From positions 18,081,501 through 18,145,500 of the forward strand of contig PUFA01000003.1 in assembly GCA_003508835.1 (NCBI GenBank): a stretch of 64,000 bases of DNA, given 5' to 3'. Shown in pieces: positions 1 to 11,180 of the stretch (positions are counted from its first letter, which is position 1; each line of letters begins with the position of its first letter). The notes beneath the pieces were generated by a model that did not search any database, had not been told where the DNA came from, and was given only the letters and a program-made list of their open reading frames with translations. The stretch is from Eonycteris spelaea. Lineage: Eukaryota > Chordata > Mammalia > Chiroptera > Pteropodidae. The position numbers were made by a program, and so were the translations under genes.

Positions 1-639
1 TCATGAGAGAAGGCCTTCTGCCTAGAAGCCGTTACTGGGTTCCGGAGTACACGGGAGTGTCTAAGCACAGCACAGCAGATGAAACAGTTTGGCAAGACTC
101 AGGTGGTTAGAGCTGGGAGAGAAGATCAGAGAGGAGGGAGCTATGCAAACAAATTGCTCCATAATTCTGAATTTTGGCCTGAATACTAAGCTGTGCATAT
201 ATAGAGCCAAAAAAATATGAAGCTTAGGGAAAGACCAATTACCAGGGACAGTAAGCTAAGTAACTGTTGGTGCTCACATTGAAAACATTTGAATTCCAAA
301 CGACCTGAGTGGAAAAATCTGTGAACAGCATTTAGAGACTGCAGGAAGGCTATGCATTAAGAGAAAGCTAAACTAGCCCTAAATAAAGGCTACTTTAGAT
401 ACATTTTTCCTAAGGAAGCTTGAAAACAAGCCTTGATAGGATTAGATTTACTTAAATAACTAAACTATGTGCCAAAATAAAACTTGACACACTTAAAAAG
501 AGATGATAAAATCCAGACTTTCACAAAGACTAGCATCCAATAAAAAATGACTAGCAGTGAAAAGAAACAGGAAAATGTGACAAAACCAATATAAAAATTA
601 GTCAACAGATTCAAGTTCATTTAAATAGTGCTATTGATA

Positions 640-2740
640 CTTTTAAATTTCTTTTTGGTATCAGTGTGGTATATTGCATTTTCTTGGAATTTATCCATCT
701 CATGTAAAAATTTAAATTTATTCACATAATGGTTCATAATATCCTGTTATTTTTATATAAATATATAGAAGATCTATAACCATCTTCCCTTTTTATTCTT
801 GACATTGATTATTTATGACTTCTCTTCCTTCTTTTTTATCAGTCTTGCCAACGGTTTATCAATTTTGTTATTCTTTAAACCAACATTTGTTTCATTGATC
901 CTATTTTAAGTTTGATTTCTATTTCACTTTTACATTTTTAAACTTATTATATCTTTCCTTCTATTTTCCTTGGGTTTGTTTTATTATTCTTTTTCCAATT
1001 TCTTAAGATGGTTGCTTAATTCATTAATATTTACCTTTTTTTCTCTTCTAACAGATGCATTTAAGGACTTCAATTTTCCTCTAATCATTACTTTGCCGGC
1101 TTCCCATGTTTTAATATGTAGCATTTTTATTTTTTATATTTTCATTCAATTCTAAACATTTTCTAGTTTCTTTTGGGGTTTTTCTCTGATCCATAAGTAT
1201 TTAGAACTGTATTACTTGCATATAGGAGGTCTATGATATCTTTTTGACACTGTTTTCTGGTTTAATTGCATTGTGTTCATACAACAATATTCTAAGTAAT
1301 TTCAGTCCTTTGACATTTGTTGAGAATTATTTTATGGCTCACTGTATGGTTTAGTTTATTAATTGTGTTGTTCAAATCTTGTATATGCCACAGATTTTCT
1401 TATTCTATCAATTACTGAGGAAGGCATATAAAATCTTCCTGTGATTGTATTTCTACCTATTCTCCCTTTGATTTTGTCAATTTTTGCTTTATTTTGATCC
1501 CATGTTATTAGTTATATAAAAATTTAGGATTATCTTCAATAAATTTCTGCTTTTGTGAGAGAGGGTTTAAGCTTCATTTTTTTTTAATTTTGGCAATCCA
1601 GTTCCTCTAGCACCTTTAAAAATTTTTTGAATCACATAGGCCCCTTTGTAAAAAATCAAATTACCATACATTCGTAGGCCTATTTCTGAATCCTTGTTCT
1701 GTTCTACTGATATATTTGTCTATCTCCGTGCCAATATCAAACTATCTTAAATATTGTGACTTTAAGTCTCGAAAACTGATAGTGTAAATCCTCTGACTTA
1801 GCTCTTTTTCAGTGCTGTCTTGGTTACTCTAAAATTTTCACATAAATTTTAGAATCAGATTTTCAGTTTATAGAAAATAGCCTGCTGAGCTTTTGATGAG
1901 ATTGCATTGAATCTATAGATCCATTTGTGGGAGAATTAACATCTTAACAATATTGATTTTTCTCAATCCATAAACATTATGTCTTTTTAAATTTCTCTTA
2001 GCTGTATTCTGTTATTTTCAACATAGAGGTTATATTAGTTTTCTAGAGAAGAATTCGTTTATATTTGCCATAACAAAACAACAGAAATTTATTTTCTCGC
2101 GCTTCGGGAAGCTGAGAGTCCACGATCAAGGCGTCAGCGGGTTTGGTTTCTCCTCGGCCCTCGCACTTTGGCCTGCAAATGGCCATCTTGCTGCGTTGTC
2201 TGTCACATGGTCTTTCCCATATTAGAGAGCATCCCTTGTGTCTCTTTGTGTATCCAAATTTTCTCTTCTTATAAAGACACCAGTCAATTTGGATTAGGGC
2301 CCACCCTAACCACCTCATTTTAATTTAATCGCATCCTAAAGGTCCTAACTCCAAAGACAGTCACATTCTGAAATATTCAGGTTTGGAGCTTCAATGTGTG
2401 AATCTGGGAAGGCAGACACAGTTCAGCCCACATAAAGTCTTAAACATCTTTTGTTAAATTTGTTCCTATTGGGTTTTAAATGCTATTGTAAATGGTATTG
2501 GTTAAAATAGTTTTTCTGAAGTCTGTGTCCGGTAGTTCCACAATCTTGAGCCCCAAGCAGATCTGTTTCAGTTGTCATTATTCCTGATGTTTCTCATTGA
2601 TGTTGTTTTTATCTTCGACTGTACAGGGCGGTATAGTTGATAATTTGTTTTTAGAAATTGAGGTGAAGGATGATGTTATCCTCTTGTAGAGGTGATTTAG
2701 GTTTGTTTCTGCTTTCTTTTTCCTATGGGGGGTCGGGGGT
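640..2740 (-). mobile_element. Old L1 fragment, ORF2 region, interrupted
   Basis: The plus strand reads as antisense L1 ORF2 (for example the segment ending GCATTGAATCTATAGAT near 1919). L1 sequence stops near 2032 and resumes near 2435 (ttgttaaatttgttcctatt), so another element sits inside it. No open frame survives. Confidence 0.65.
2033..2434 (-). mobile_element. MLT1-type MaLR solo LTR inserted in L1
   Basis: About 400 bp whose minus strand resembles MLT1-type LTRs, including an AATAAATTTCTGTTGTTT-like end and the GTGGGCCCTAATCC block. It interrupts the surrounding L1. Family assignment is from memory. Confidence 0.55.
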
Positions 2741-3042
2741 TGCTAGGAATCCAGGAACATCTCAATCCAATTTCAGAAACTGATCTTTTTCTAGTCCACA
2801 TAGAAAAGAAGAAACTGAACTTGGGCAGCTAAACTTCTTTTCTGTCTTTATTCCTAAGACTGAGTCCTTCATGGATTTTACCAGGGTCCCCTATCTTGCT
2901 GGGTCCTGGACTCCCAATTTTTGCATCTGTAGCACCTTGAGGTTGTCGAATGCACAACTCGACATCTTAGCCTCTTAGAGGCAGGCAAATGTCCTTGGGA
3001 AAAAGTAGCTTCCAATGCCCCAGTCATTTGTATGTATTATTG

Positions 3043-3046
<4 letters not shown>

Positions 3047-3093
<47 letters not shown>
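3047..3093 (+). repeat. (CA)n microsatellite
   Basis: About 23 uninterrupted CA units followed by cgatatat; a likely polymorphic locus. Confidence 0.95.
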
Positions 3094-3095
<2 letters not shown>

Positions 3096-3207
3096 TATAT
3101 CTGGAGGATAGAATCCCATAATTGAAATTGCTATATCAAAGAGTTTGTATATGTGTATATCTGAAATATGTGCATATACAACCGAACCATAGTACATATT
3201 CATATAC

Positions 3208-3720
3208 CCTTCCAGATCCTTTTTTATGCATGTATATACACACACATGCACACACGCTCTCCAGGCAGGGAGGCAGTGGCTGTGGCATGTGGTTTCACAG
3301 GCACAACACTCAGAAACTCCAGGAGTCAGTTGTCTTAACATTATTTATTGAGTACTCTACACTTCCTCTGCCATTCTGGGTTTTAAAGATGTCCCACTTG
3401 GAATTTATTAGATTTAAGAATTCTTGACAGTTATGATTGTGATCAATATTCTCAGTAGTGTACATTAGCAGTACTTACAACAAATGATTCGTTACAGAAT
3501 CATACATCAAGTTTAAGCAAATGATAGGTGAAAGCACAAAAAATAAAACAAGCACACCACATTCCCACCACCCAGATACATTAAGGGTGAAGCTCAGCAT
3601 CTATCCCTGTAGCCTTCTAGAACCTTTTCTATGTGTGTATATACACACAGGGGCACACACATACTCCTAACAGGGAGGGAGTGGCTGTGGCACAAAGGTT
3701 CACAGGTATCAGAGTCCAAA
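3208..3720 (+). repeat. Local direct repeat, about 1.3 copies, 3' of the Elongin-A copy
   Basis: The block 3208-3320 (ccttccagatcc to cagaaactcc) is repeated in diverged form at 3613-3718. The intervening 3330-3660 is again similar to 6830-7175 on the other side of the Elongin-A copy. Part may be L1-derived. Confidence 0.6.
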
Positions 3721-3861
3721 AGTTTCCATGAAGCCAAAGACGCAGATTTCCTGTAGAAACTGCATTCCCTCGCCCTGCCTGGTCCTGCCCGGTCCTGCCC
3801 CGCCCTGGCCGGTCCTCGTATTCCTCCTTCCAAATTCCATCTCCAAAGGCAAGCCCTTGAT

Positions 3862-6064
3862 TCATCTTTGGGAGAATCTGTTCTTGAAATCTTTAATGGT
3901 CTTGGCCATCATCGGAGCAATCTGCCTTGCAGGCTTCCTGCTGCTCCTGACCAAGCGGGCACTGGTAGTACTTGGGCGGTCATAAGCGTGCTTTTCAAGA
4001 GTGGAGTGAAACCTGTGGCCACCGTCACTGCTGGAGGGAGCATGGCAGCTTGCTGTGGTGTATGGTGATGGCTTGATTGTGACTTTTTCCTGGAGAGCTG
4101 CTGCTCCTCTTTCAAATGAGTCGAAAAGGATCATCTTTGTTTGCCGGCGTGTGGGCCCATTGGCATATGCAGACCTGATCTTCAATGTCAGTGCTCGAAG
4201 CCGCTGCTCTTGGGCATCCTGAAGCCGCAGGTACATCTCCTTCCATGACTCATGCTCTTCGGCCTTTCTTTCCTAAAGGTTCGGTGACAATGCGTTTTCC
4301 ATAATCGATCTGTTTCTTTAACTAGCACGCGATTGCGTTTCTCCAGGCGATGTAGCTGATCAGGCGTACAACTTTCCAAAATGGGTTCGATAACAGAGTA
4401 CGGGACCCCTCCCACTCGAAAGAGTGAATCGAGGTTGTTTTTAAGGACCTGGATGCACTGCTGCCGCAAGGTCATCCTATTCCAGAGGCAGGTCCTCTTG
4501 GAACCAGAGAACACCCTGATCTTAGAGTTCATTCTGTCTCCGGTAAACACAGCCTCTTCCTCTTTCCGAAGGGAAGACGGGGCTCTTTCCTTGGCGTGGG
4601 AGGACATCCATTCAAAGGCAGGAAGTGGACGGTAACTGGGCGGGACCCTGCGTAATGGAAGGTCTAGCCACGCAGGTGACGCCGCATCAGCGGGGACCTC
4701 TTTCAGCTTCGCTCCATCCGCTCCAGGAGGCTGTGGCTTCTCTGACTTGTTTAGGTAAGTCACCTTAGGTAATTGCTGAAACAGGTCCAAGTTTTCACTA
4801 GCGCTTTTAGAATCCTTTGTCTTAAGTCCTCTCCCTTCCAGCCCAGTGGTTGAAGTTTTCACACTCTTTTTCTTTGTCTTCCGGGGAGGCTGGTTGTAGG
4901 TGAGGTATGCCTCAAAAGACATGGTGGGCGGCTCGAATTCCTCCTCCATATCCGTCTCCTCCATGTTAGGGAGGGAGCCCACTGCCTTCTTATCCCAGTG
5001 GGAACTTTCGACGTTCCCTTCTTGAGGCTTGAGGTTGTCAGCAACCTTGTCTCTGATCTTGGGCAGCGGGCGCTGCCCCCTTCCTGTACCTAAGCTGTCC
5101 AGACGCGGCTGCTTGTCTTTGTGCGATTGGGTTTTCTCCGAGCGGTTGCGCTTTCGCTTTCTCAGGGAATTGACTGAAGCCACCTCCGAGGGAGGTGAAA
5201 ACGGGAAGCTGCGGCCCTCTCTGTCCTTCTTGACCCCACGAGAGGACGATTTCTCCTTGGCGTCCTCCCTGGCAAGAGGCCTTGGGCTTCCCTCTTTTGA
5301 GAAGGCCTGGTGTGATCTCCGGCTGATCGAAGCAGAGGACTTCTCCTGTCCCTTGGCACCCTTGTGGGAAAGTGGGTGCTCCTCGCTTTGACTCACAGGC
5401 CCTCTTCCTTTGGTTGTCCCCAGGTGTCGTTCTTGGCCGGGCCCCCGTCTGTCCCTAGAGGTATTGGAGTGGCCCACTCCAGGCCTCTGGCGTGCCACCT
5501 GGGCCTCGGCCCCGCGCCTGTGACGGTCCCCAGACATCTGAAGAGGGTCCGCGGACGCTGGGGGAGACCAACCGTCACCAGAAGATTTGTAGAGTCAGCT
5601 GGTGAAACTCGGTGGCTGGTCCTTCTCTCGTCTCACGACAGTGGGGTTTTCTGCAGGGAGTCGAGCTCTGAACGCTCTCTCTGTGTTTCTTCTGTCTGTG
5701 CCCAGGGCTGTGCGATGAGCCACTGGAGGCTTCTTTGCAGGGTGCTCGGGGGTCTCCCGCCAACTCCTGCTTCTGAAGAGTGTCCCAGGTGGGGAATCGC
5801 TCTCCTCCGGGCCTTTTCGTCAGACTCAGTGTTCCGTTCCACGGGAACCAGCTCCTTGCGCTGGGCCACGGAATCCCTAGTAAGGCTAGGGATGTGCTCT
5901 CCTTTAGCAATAGACTGACTGTCTTGCTGACCCTGGTCTCCACCAGAATGGCAACTGAGAATGGCCAGCTGGCGCTCTCTTATATAGTTCTGTTTCTAAG
6001 GGTCGTGGTTGGGGCCAAGCGCGCTGCAGCCTCAGCACAACCTGGTCCCCGCCCCTGCCCCCAT
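3862..6064 (-). pseudogene. ELOA2: Elongin-A-like intronless retrocopy (ELOA2/TCEB3B position), frameshifted
   Basis: Elongin A stimulates Pol II elongation and is the substrate receptor of a Cul5 ubiquitin ligase through Elongin B/C. Homology runs unspliced over 2.2 kb, antisense in a KATNAL2 intron, as human ELOA2/ELOA3 do. From N to C terminus: a damaged TFIIS-N-like domain (about 6064-5780; pieces VETRVSKTV and KELVPVERN lie in different frames), a charged middle, the motif [16 protein letters not shown], the BC-box region ([10 protein letters not shown], then [12 protein letters not shown]), and a C-terminus ending [19 protein letters not shown] at 3862. At least four frame changes occur: near 5930-5890, near 5860-5800, between about 5630 and 5537, and a one-base loss near 4260-4264. 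A stop also falls soon after the ATG at 6062-6064. ELOA2 versus ELOA3 orthology is not resolved. Confidence 0.85.
4188..5537 (-). CDS. 449-codon open frame surviving inside the Elongin-A retrocopy
   Basis: The longest open frame of the window starts at an internal ATG and encodes the Elongin-A middle and BC-box region. Its last 25 or so codons (after RKERPK) are out of frame because of the one-base loss near 4262; the true C-terminus continues in another frame to 3862. It lacks the TFIIS-N-like domain. With no recognised promoter of its own, I treat it as a pseudogene remnant that could still be expressed. Central residues keep the family motifs, arguing for fairly recent decay. Confidence 0.5.
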   Translation of the reverse strand: MSGDRHRRGAEAQVARQRPGVGHSNTSRDRRGPGQERHLGTTKGRGPVSQSEEHPLSHKGAKGQEKSSASISRRSHQAFSKEGSPRPLAREDAKEKSSSRGVKKDREGRSFPFSPPSEVASVNSLRKRKRNRSEKTQSHKDKQPRLDSLGTGRGQRPLPKIRDKVADNLKPQEGNVESSHWDKKAVGSLPNMEETDMEEEFEPPTMSFEAYLTYNQPPRKTKKKSVKTSTTGLEGRGLKTKDSKSASENLDLFQQLPKVTYLNKSEKPQPPGADGAKLKEVPADAASPAWLDLPLRRVPPSYRPLPAFEWMSSHAKERAPSSLRKEEEAVFTGDRMNSKIRVFSGSKRTCLWNRMTLRQQCIQVLKNNLDSLFRVGGVPYSVIEPILESCTPDQLHRLEKRNRVLVKETDRLWKTHCHRTFRKERPKSMSHGRRCTCGFRMPKSSGFEH

Positions 6065-6602
6065 GCTGGGGGTTGGGCTAGGATCACGGTGACCTTGGAG
6101 CATCCCTTCAGAGACCCAGGCACTCTTGGACCCAGCTTCCTGGATGAGGATATTTTAGTGTAGGGAGATCAAATTAAATCGCATATGTGGGTCATGTAAC
6201 AGGAGGAGGGAAAGTTGGAATTTGAATTTAAAAAGTTTAGCTCTACTGTGAACATATTCTCTGAAGAGAGTGAGGAGTGGAGGCCTGCAGAGAGAAGGGA
6301 TCTGTTTAAAGGTTAACGTCTTAGCCTGATGAGGACAATAATAGTCCCTCCATCTGGCTTGCCCATAATGCATCTAGGCATTCAATTAATTCTTCAGGAA
6401 TGAATGACCGAATGGCCATTGGCTCTGATCACCTGAATATCAGCAGTAGGGCCTGAATCAGATCAGCCAGAGACACTCCAAGTGTCCTTGAAGGCACTTA
6501 CCCTAACCCCAGACGGGCTCAATTTCGTTATTATTATGATTACTACTCAAAAGAACAACTTCATAGTTTTAATTAACAATATCAGGCACGATTCCATCTC
6601 TG

Positions 6603-6663
6603 TGATTAGATTAGAGGTGATTGGATCAGAGTTGATTAGATTAGATCGGAGTTGATTGGATTT
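6603..6663 (+). repeat. Short GATTAGATTAGA tandem repeat
   Basis: Two imperfect units of about 30 bp built on gattagatta and gagttgatt. No function suggested. Confidence 0.5.
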
Positions 6664-6829
6664 TAACCAGCTCTCCAGCAATGTACCTGGCCTGACCCCT
6701 TGCCAAAGCAGGAAAGCCCAGTGGTTGCTCTACCTTGATTTTTTATATGTAATTTTTTTGAGCTCTCGAGCAATTCTGTAGGGTTTACCTTGTGAATTTT
6801 TGTTCAACCTTTCCTTCAGATTTTTCCAG

Positions 6830-7175
6830 TTGTCTTAAAATTATTTATTGAGCAGTCTATATTTCCCCTATCATTCTGGATTTTAAAGGTAATCCTAAGT
6901 CTTAAGAGATCTGAGAATTCCTGACAGTTATCATTGTTTTCAATATTCTCAGTAGTATCAATTGGCAGTTCTAATATTGCATGATTACTCACAAGAAATC
7001 AGTTTTAAGAAAATGATATGTAACAAACAATAATAATAATAATAATAACAATAATAATAAAACCCCACATTTCCACAACCCAGATACACTAGGGCATTAG
7101 CCAGGGTACCTTAGTATATGCCCGCGTACCCTTCAAGACACTTTTCTGTGTGTACGTACACGCACATGCAAACAC
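6830..7175 (+). repeat. Second copy of the Elongin-A flanking repeat
   Basis: Aligns with 3330-3660 in the same orientation, for example ttgtcttaa-attatttattgag, cctgacagtta, caatattctcagtagt and cccagataca. It lies 5' of the Elongin-A copy whereas the other lies 3'. Confidence 0.6.
7027..7062 (+). repeat. (AAT)n microsatellite
   Basis: Interrupted AAT run inside the flanking repeat copy. Confidence 0.9.
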
Positions 7176-7179
7176 ATTT

Positions 7180-7680
7180 GTATTTGTTATCCAAATGGAA
7201 TCACATCGTAAATACTACTCTTTAACCAACTAGTTCTCTAACCAGGATCTGATCTGGGATCATGCATTGTATCTAGTTTTATATCCTTTAAGTTTCTCTG
7301 AATTAGCATAGCTTTTTTCAGCCCCTATCGTCTCTATTTTTATATTATTTATTTTTTATTTTTAATGACACCGACTTTTCCGAGAAATCATGACAGTTGT
7401 TCTGCAGAACCTCTCCCTTTCTCAATATGTCTGATTGCTTCCTTGAGGTTTTATCTGCTGCTCATCGCTGGTGAACTGAAAGTTGTTTCTAAAGGCTTGA
7501 TGGATTTAAGTTGATCCCTTTACTTTACCTCAGAGGTGGTACTGAGGACTTCACATTGCACACAACAGGAGACTGCGATATCGCCTTACTGTGATGGCAG
7601 TCTGATCTCTCCATCATGCAGCTCTCTTGCAACAAGAAAGTAGCCTGTGTAGGCATGAGCTTTTAAAGAAGTTTAAAAGA
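7180..7680 (-). mobile_element. Old L1 3' region fragment
   Basis: The plus strand resembles antisense L1M 3'UTR (gacaccgacttttccgagaa, tgtctgattgcttccttgagg). Edges are approximate. Confidence 0.4.
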
Positions 7681-9639
7681 TCGTAAATATCTTAATTCCA
7701 TAATCTAGTCCCATGTTTAACAACAATCACATGGTATGGAAAGTCCCCTATGTTTAGTGGACTTTATACTTCTCTGAAATTTCAAATTTCATACCAAGGA
7801 TCAAAAAAACATGCCTGTCTTCATGGAACACTGTTCTTGAGCTTGGTGGCCAATTCTAACTTTGTATTAAATACAATAAGTATCTTCCTGGATCTGTAGA
7901 CATTCCTGTTGATAGTTCTAGTGCTTTTTCAAACTATATAGCACTTGAAACTTAGGAAGTTTCCTGGTAGAGACAAGAGGTAATCAGGAAACAAACAAAA
8001 AAAAACAAATTAGAACCTATGGATATATATATACACATATATATATTCAAGCTTTTAAGTGAATATTAGATGCAGGGACTGTAAAATAGAACTATAATAA
8101 AAACATTTCAAAGAAGAAATGTGTCCTTTAACTGTTTGTTTTTGAATAGAAAGCTTAATGCAAAATTTGGATCTTATTACAGAAATTGAAACAAGCTCAT
8201 GCAAATTAATCTCCATTGCACCCGTAAAAAAGAAATTAAAAGCACTAATGTTGCATGTGGTGTATATACAGTAACATTTCCTCAATATCTTCTGGGTCTA
8301 AAACTGAGAATGATACTCAATGCTTCCTTTTCCTCAGGCTACAGTATCATAGAATTCAATTTTGAATCTGATAATGGAGGCATTTTTGTTGCACAATAGC
8401 CCACAAAGGAAATGAAGAAGAAAACAGACAGATTATTGAAGCAAAGACAAATGAGATACTTCAGTTAGATGTTCACTTCTGGGCCTCCTTTCTTGGGTAG
8501 ACAGAAGTTAATTGAGCATCTAATTGTGTCCATTTCAAGGGCACACCATCTTTTACAGTTTAAATGGACCATTTGTTGGTGTCCTAGACTTAGTTTTTTA
8601 ATTCAGGAGATAATTTTTCTATGCTAATTTGAATGGCACAAGTAGAAAGATGTAGATCTGGCAAACTCTACACTTTTAATTAACATTCTGTGTTTCAAGT
8701 AACAGCACATCATATAAATATTTAACACTAGGTATTTGAATAGTGTTTTCTTAACCCTTTTTTAATACTAAATTCTGAATTTCCATCAAACTTGTCTCCA
8801 AGAAAAGGTTGCATTATTATTTTGAGGCTTGGAGACCCCCAAGTATAAACTGTTTCACAATCCTAATAGTAAGAAAGCCATTTTTGAAGCAGGCTCATTA
8901 CCAAACAGGATTCTAAATCACTGAGTGAAAGGATGCTCCTCAATTTTCATCATCTGCCATAGATCTCAGGATTATTTGCCAAACTTTATGATTCCAGCCA
9001 AAAAACCCTGGAAACACACTTGACTGGAGTTGGACAGCTACCATCTTCCAAGAATAAAATCAAAACCCCACAAAAAGCCTTTCTGATAGATTATTCATTT
9101 CCTTTGAAGAATATGGTCAACGTTGCTCAGGTCAGCTCAGGATCCAGAGGTCCTTCTATTCCAAGAATTAGAGCTTTGCCTTCCTACCCTGATGTACTGA
9201 AAGTTCACTAGGTCGGTGGTTCACTGTTTAAACTCTCCAGGAATTCTAAAAGGAATTTGAAGGAGATAATTCTGACAATTTCAGCTAAGGTTTTGTTAGG
9301 GCTGCTGTGAAACCCAAGGCTCTACCTCTGGTTAGTGGACAATAAGACTCCTAGGTTTCTCTGACTCTGTGTATAAGCCCATGAAAGGGGAACATGGGGG
9401 TGGGAAGTGCGGAATGGAGGAGAAGGTACCTTTGGGCGACTGCGTACGGCTCTTTACCTCCTAGTGAATGAGAACATCTGAGGCCAGTATCGGTGTCAGG
9501 ACACTTCCCTGATCTCCGCCCTGTACTACAGATGCTGGGGCAGGAAACCCTGATGTCAAAGTGGCTCATCTGCCAAGGTGATGATGTAATTTCTTGGCCT
9601 CAAAATTTTCTGATCTGTGAACAGTTGAGCCCAAATCGA

Positions 9640-10560
9640 CATGTTTGTTTGCTTTTTATTTGCCAAAGTATTATATTCAAACAATAAAGAATTATATGGA
9701 TTAAATATTAAGTTGCTGTTCCCCCATCCCATTCCTCTACTCAGAGGTAACTACATATCTAGGTTTCTATTCCTTTCTTTTTCTGTGAGTGAAAGAGTAT
9801 AAGTGTGTACTTCTGTGATTTTTCACTTTTCAAAATGTTTTAGACTTAAGTAGATCTACATATGCTCATATAGAAAGATACTTATGACATTTAAATGGGG
9901 GAAAACAGTAAGATGCCCACCGCATGTACAAAATGATTTCATTTTTGTGAATTTTAAAAAGTTTGTGCACGTATATGTCAATATATTCATAAACCCTTTT
10001 CAGAACTAGTCCACAAGATACTAACAATGGTGGGTAGAGTGGAGAGAGAAAATTTTCTTAAAAAAATTTTTGTACTAATTGAAGTTTTTCTTTGTCAAAT
10101 TTAAGTGTTACTTTTAATTCAAACTTTTTTCCCTGAGTGATACAATATTTGGGAGTGGGCGGAGAGAAAACATGATGTCTTCAAAATCTTTCCTTGTCCC
10201 TATATCTAGATCCACCTCATTCTTTTTATTGGTGCATAGCGTTCCATAGTAAGACTGCGCTGTGATTTATTGAAGCACTAATGAACATGTAGGCTATTTC
10301 TAATTTTGTGCAAATACAAATAATGCTATATTAAACATTTGAATATTAATCATTGTGCATACGTGAAGTATTCCTGTAATAGTGTAATTGATCTTCTATA
10401 GTACAAATTGCTAGTGATAGAATTGCTTGGTTGAGTATGTGCATTTTTTCATTTTGATAGATTTTGTCAATTTGCTCCTTATGAAAGGGTTGTACTAGTT
10501 TACACTTCCATTGTATCTAAGTGCATGTCTTTCCCATCTTGACTACTCTGGATATTATCT
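9640..10560 (-). mobile_element. Old L1 3' region fragment
   Basis: Contains the usual antisense L1M landmarks in order: the gaggtaactacat block, ccacctcattctttttattgg, gatagaattgcttggttgag and gtactagtttacacttcc. Confidence 0.6.
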
Positions 10561-11039
10561 GGATACATTTTTTTTAAATTTTGCATTTAAAAATATGAGA
10601 TTCTTATTGAAAGAAACTTATTTTGTTCCAATGAATTGAAGAAATAGGAACAATGGTTAAGGTGGTGTCTTCATCTTTTATGTGCACTGCAAATTATTAT
10701 AAAACAAAAAAGAGAAATGTTTGCTTAGATAATTTCGTATTTTCTTTCCTGTTTGGTAAGCCTGTATCATGGCCACATTGACGCAGCAAGCTAGTTAGAG
10801 CAGATTCGTCAAAGTCAGTAAAAAAGCGTCATTGTACATCTCAAGATAAGACTAGGCTCTGCCATCAGAGTGATGAGCAGGCTTTCACAGTGATGTGGGT
10901 GAAAGGCAGCATCCCCAAACCATCATTTTCACTTTGAATAACTTCAAAATACTGCATGAAATTATTTCCATTGTGAGACCATTTACTTTATATATAGGCC
11001 AAAAAATTTACCAAACTTATTTACATTCATTTTAGCCTT

Positions 11040-11180
11040 CTTTTCTCTACCTCTCCTCATTTTTGCATTTTCAAACAGCCTTACTAAGCTACATACCACG
11101 CCATTCACCCATTTAAAATGTACAATTCAATGGCTTTTAGTACATTTACAGAGTTATACAAATACACTTTTTTTGCAGTT
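11040..11180 (-). mobile_element. L1 3' end fragment
   Basis: catttaaaatgtacaattcaatgg followed by ttacagagttatacaaa is the antisense L1ME 3' end. Confidence 0.5.

Noticed and set aside
5364..5918. 184-codon open frame on the plus strand over the Elongin-A copy
   Set aside because: It is the GC-rich antisense shadow of the retrocopy; its translation has no recognisable domain.
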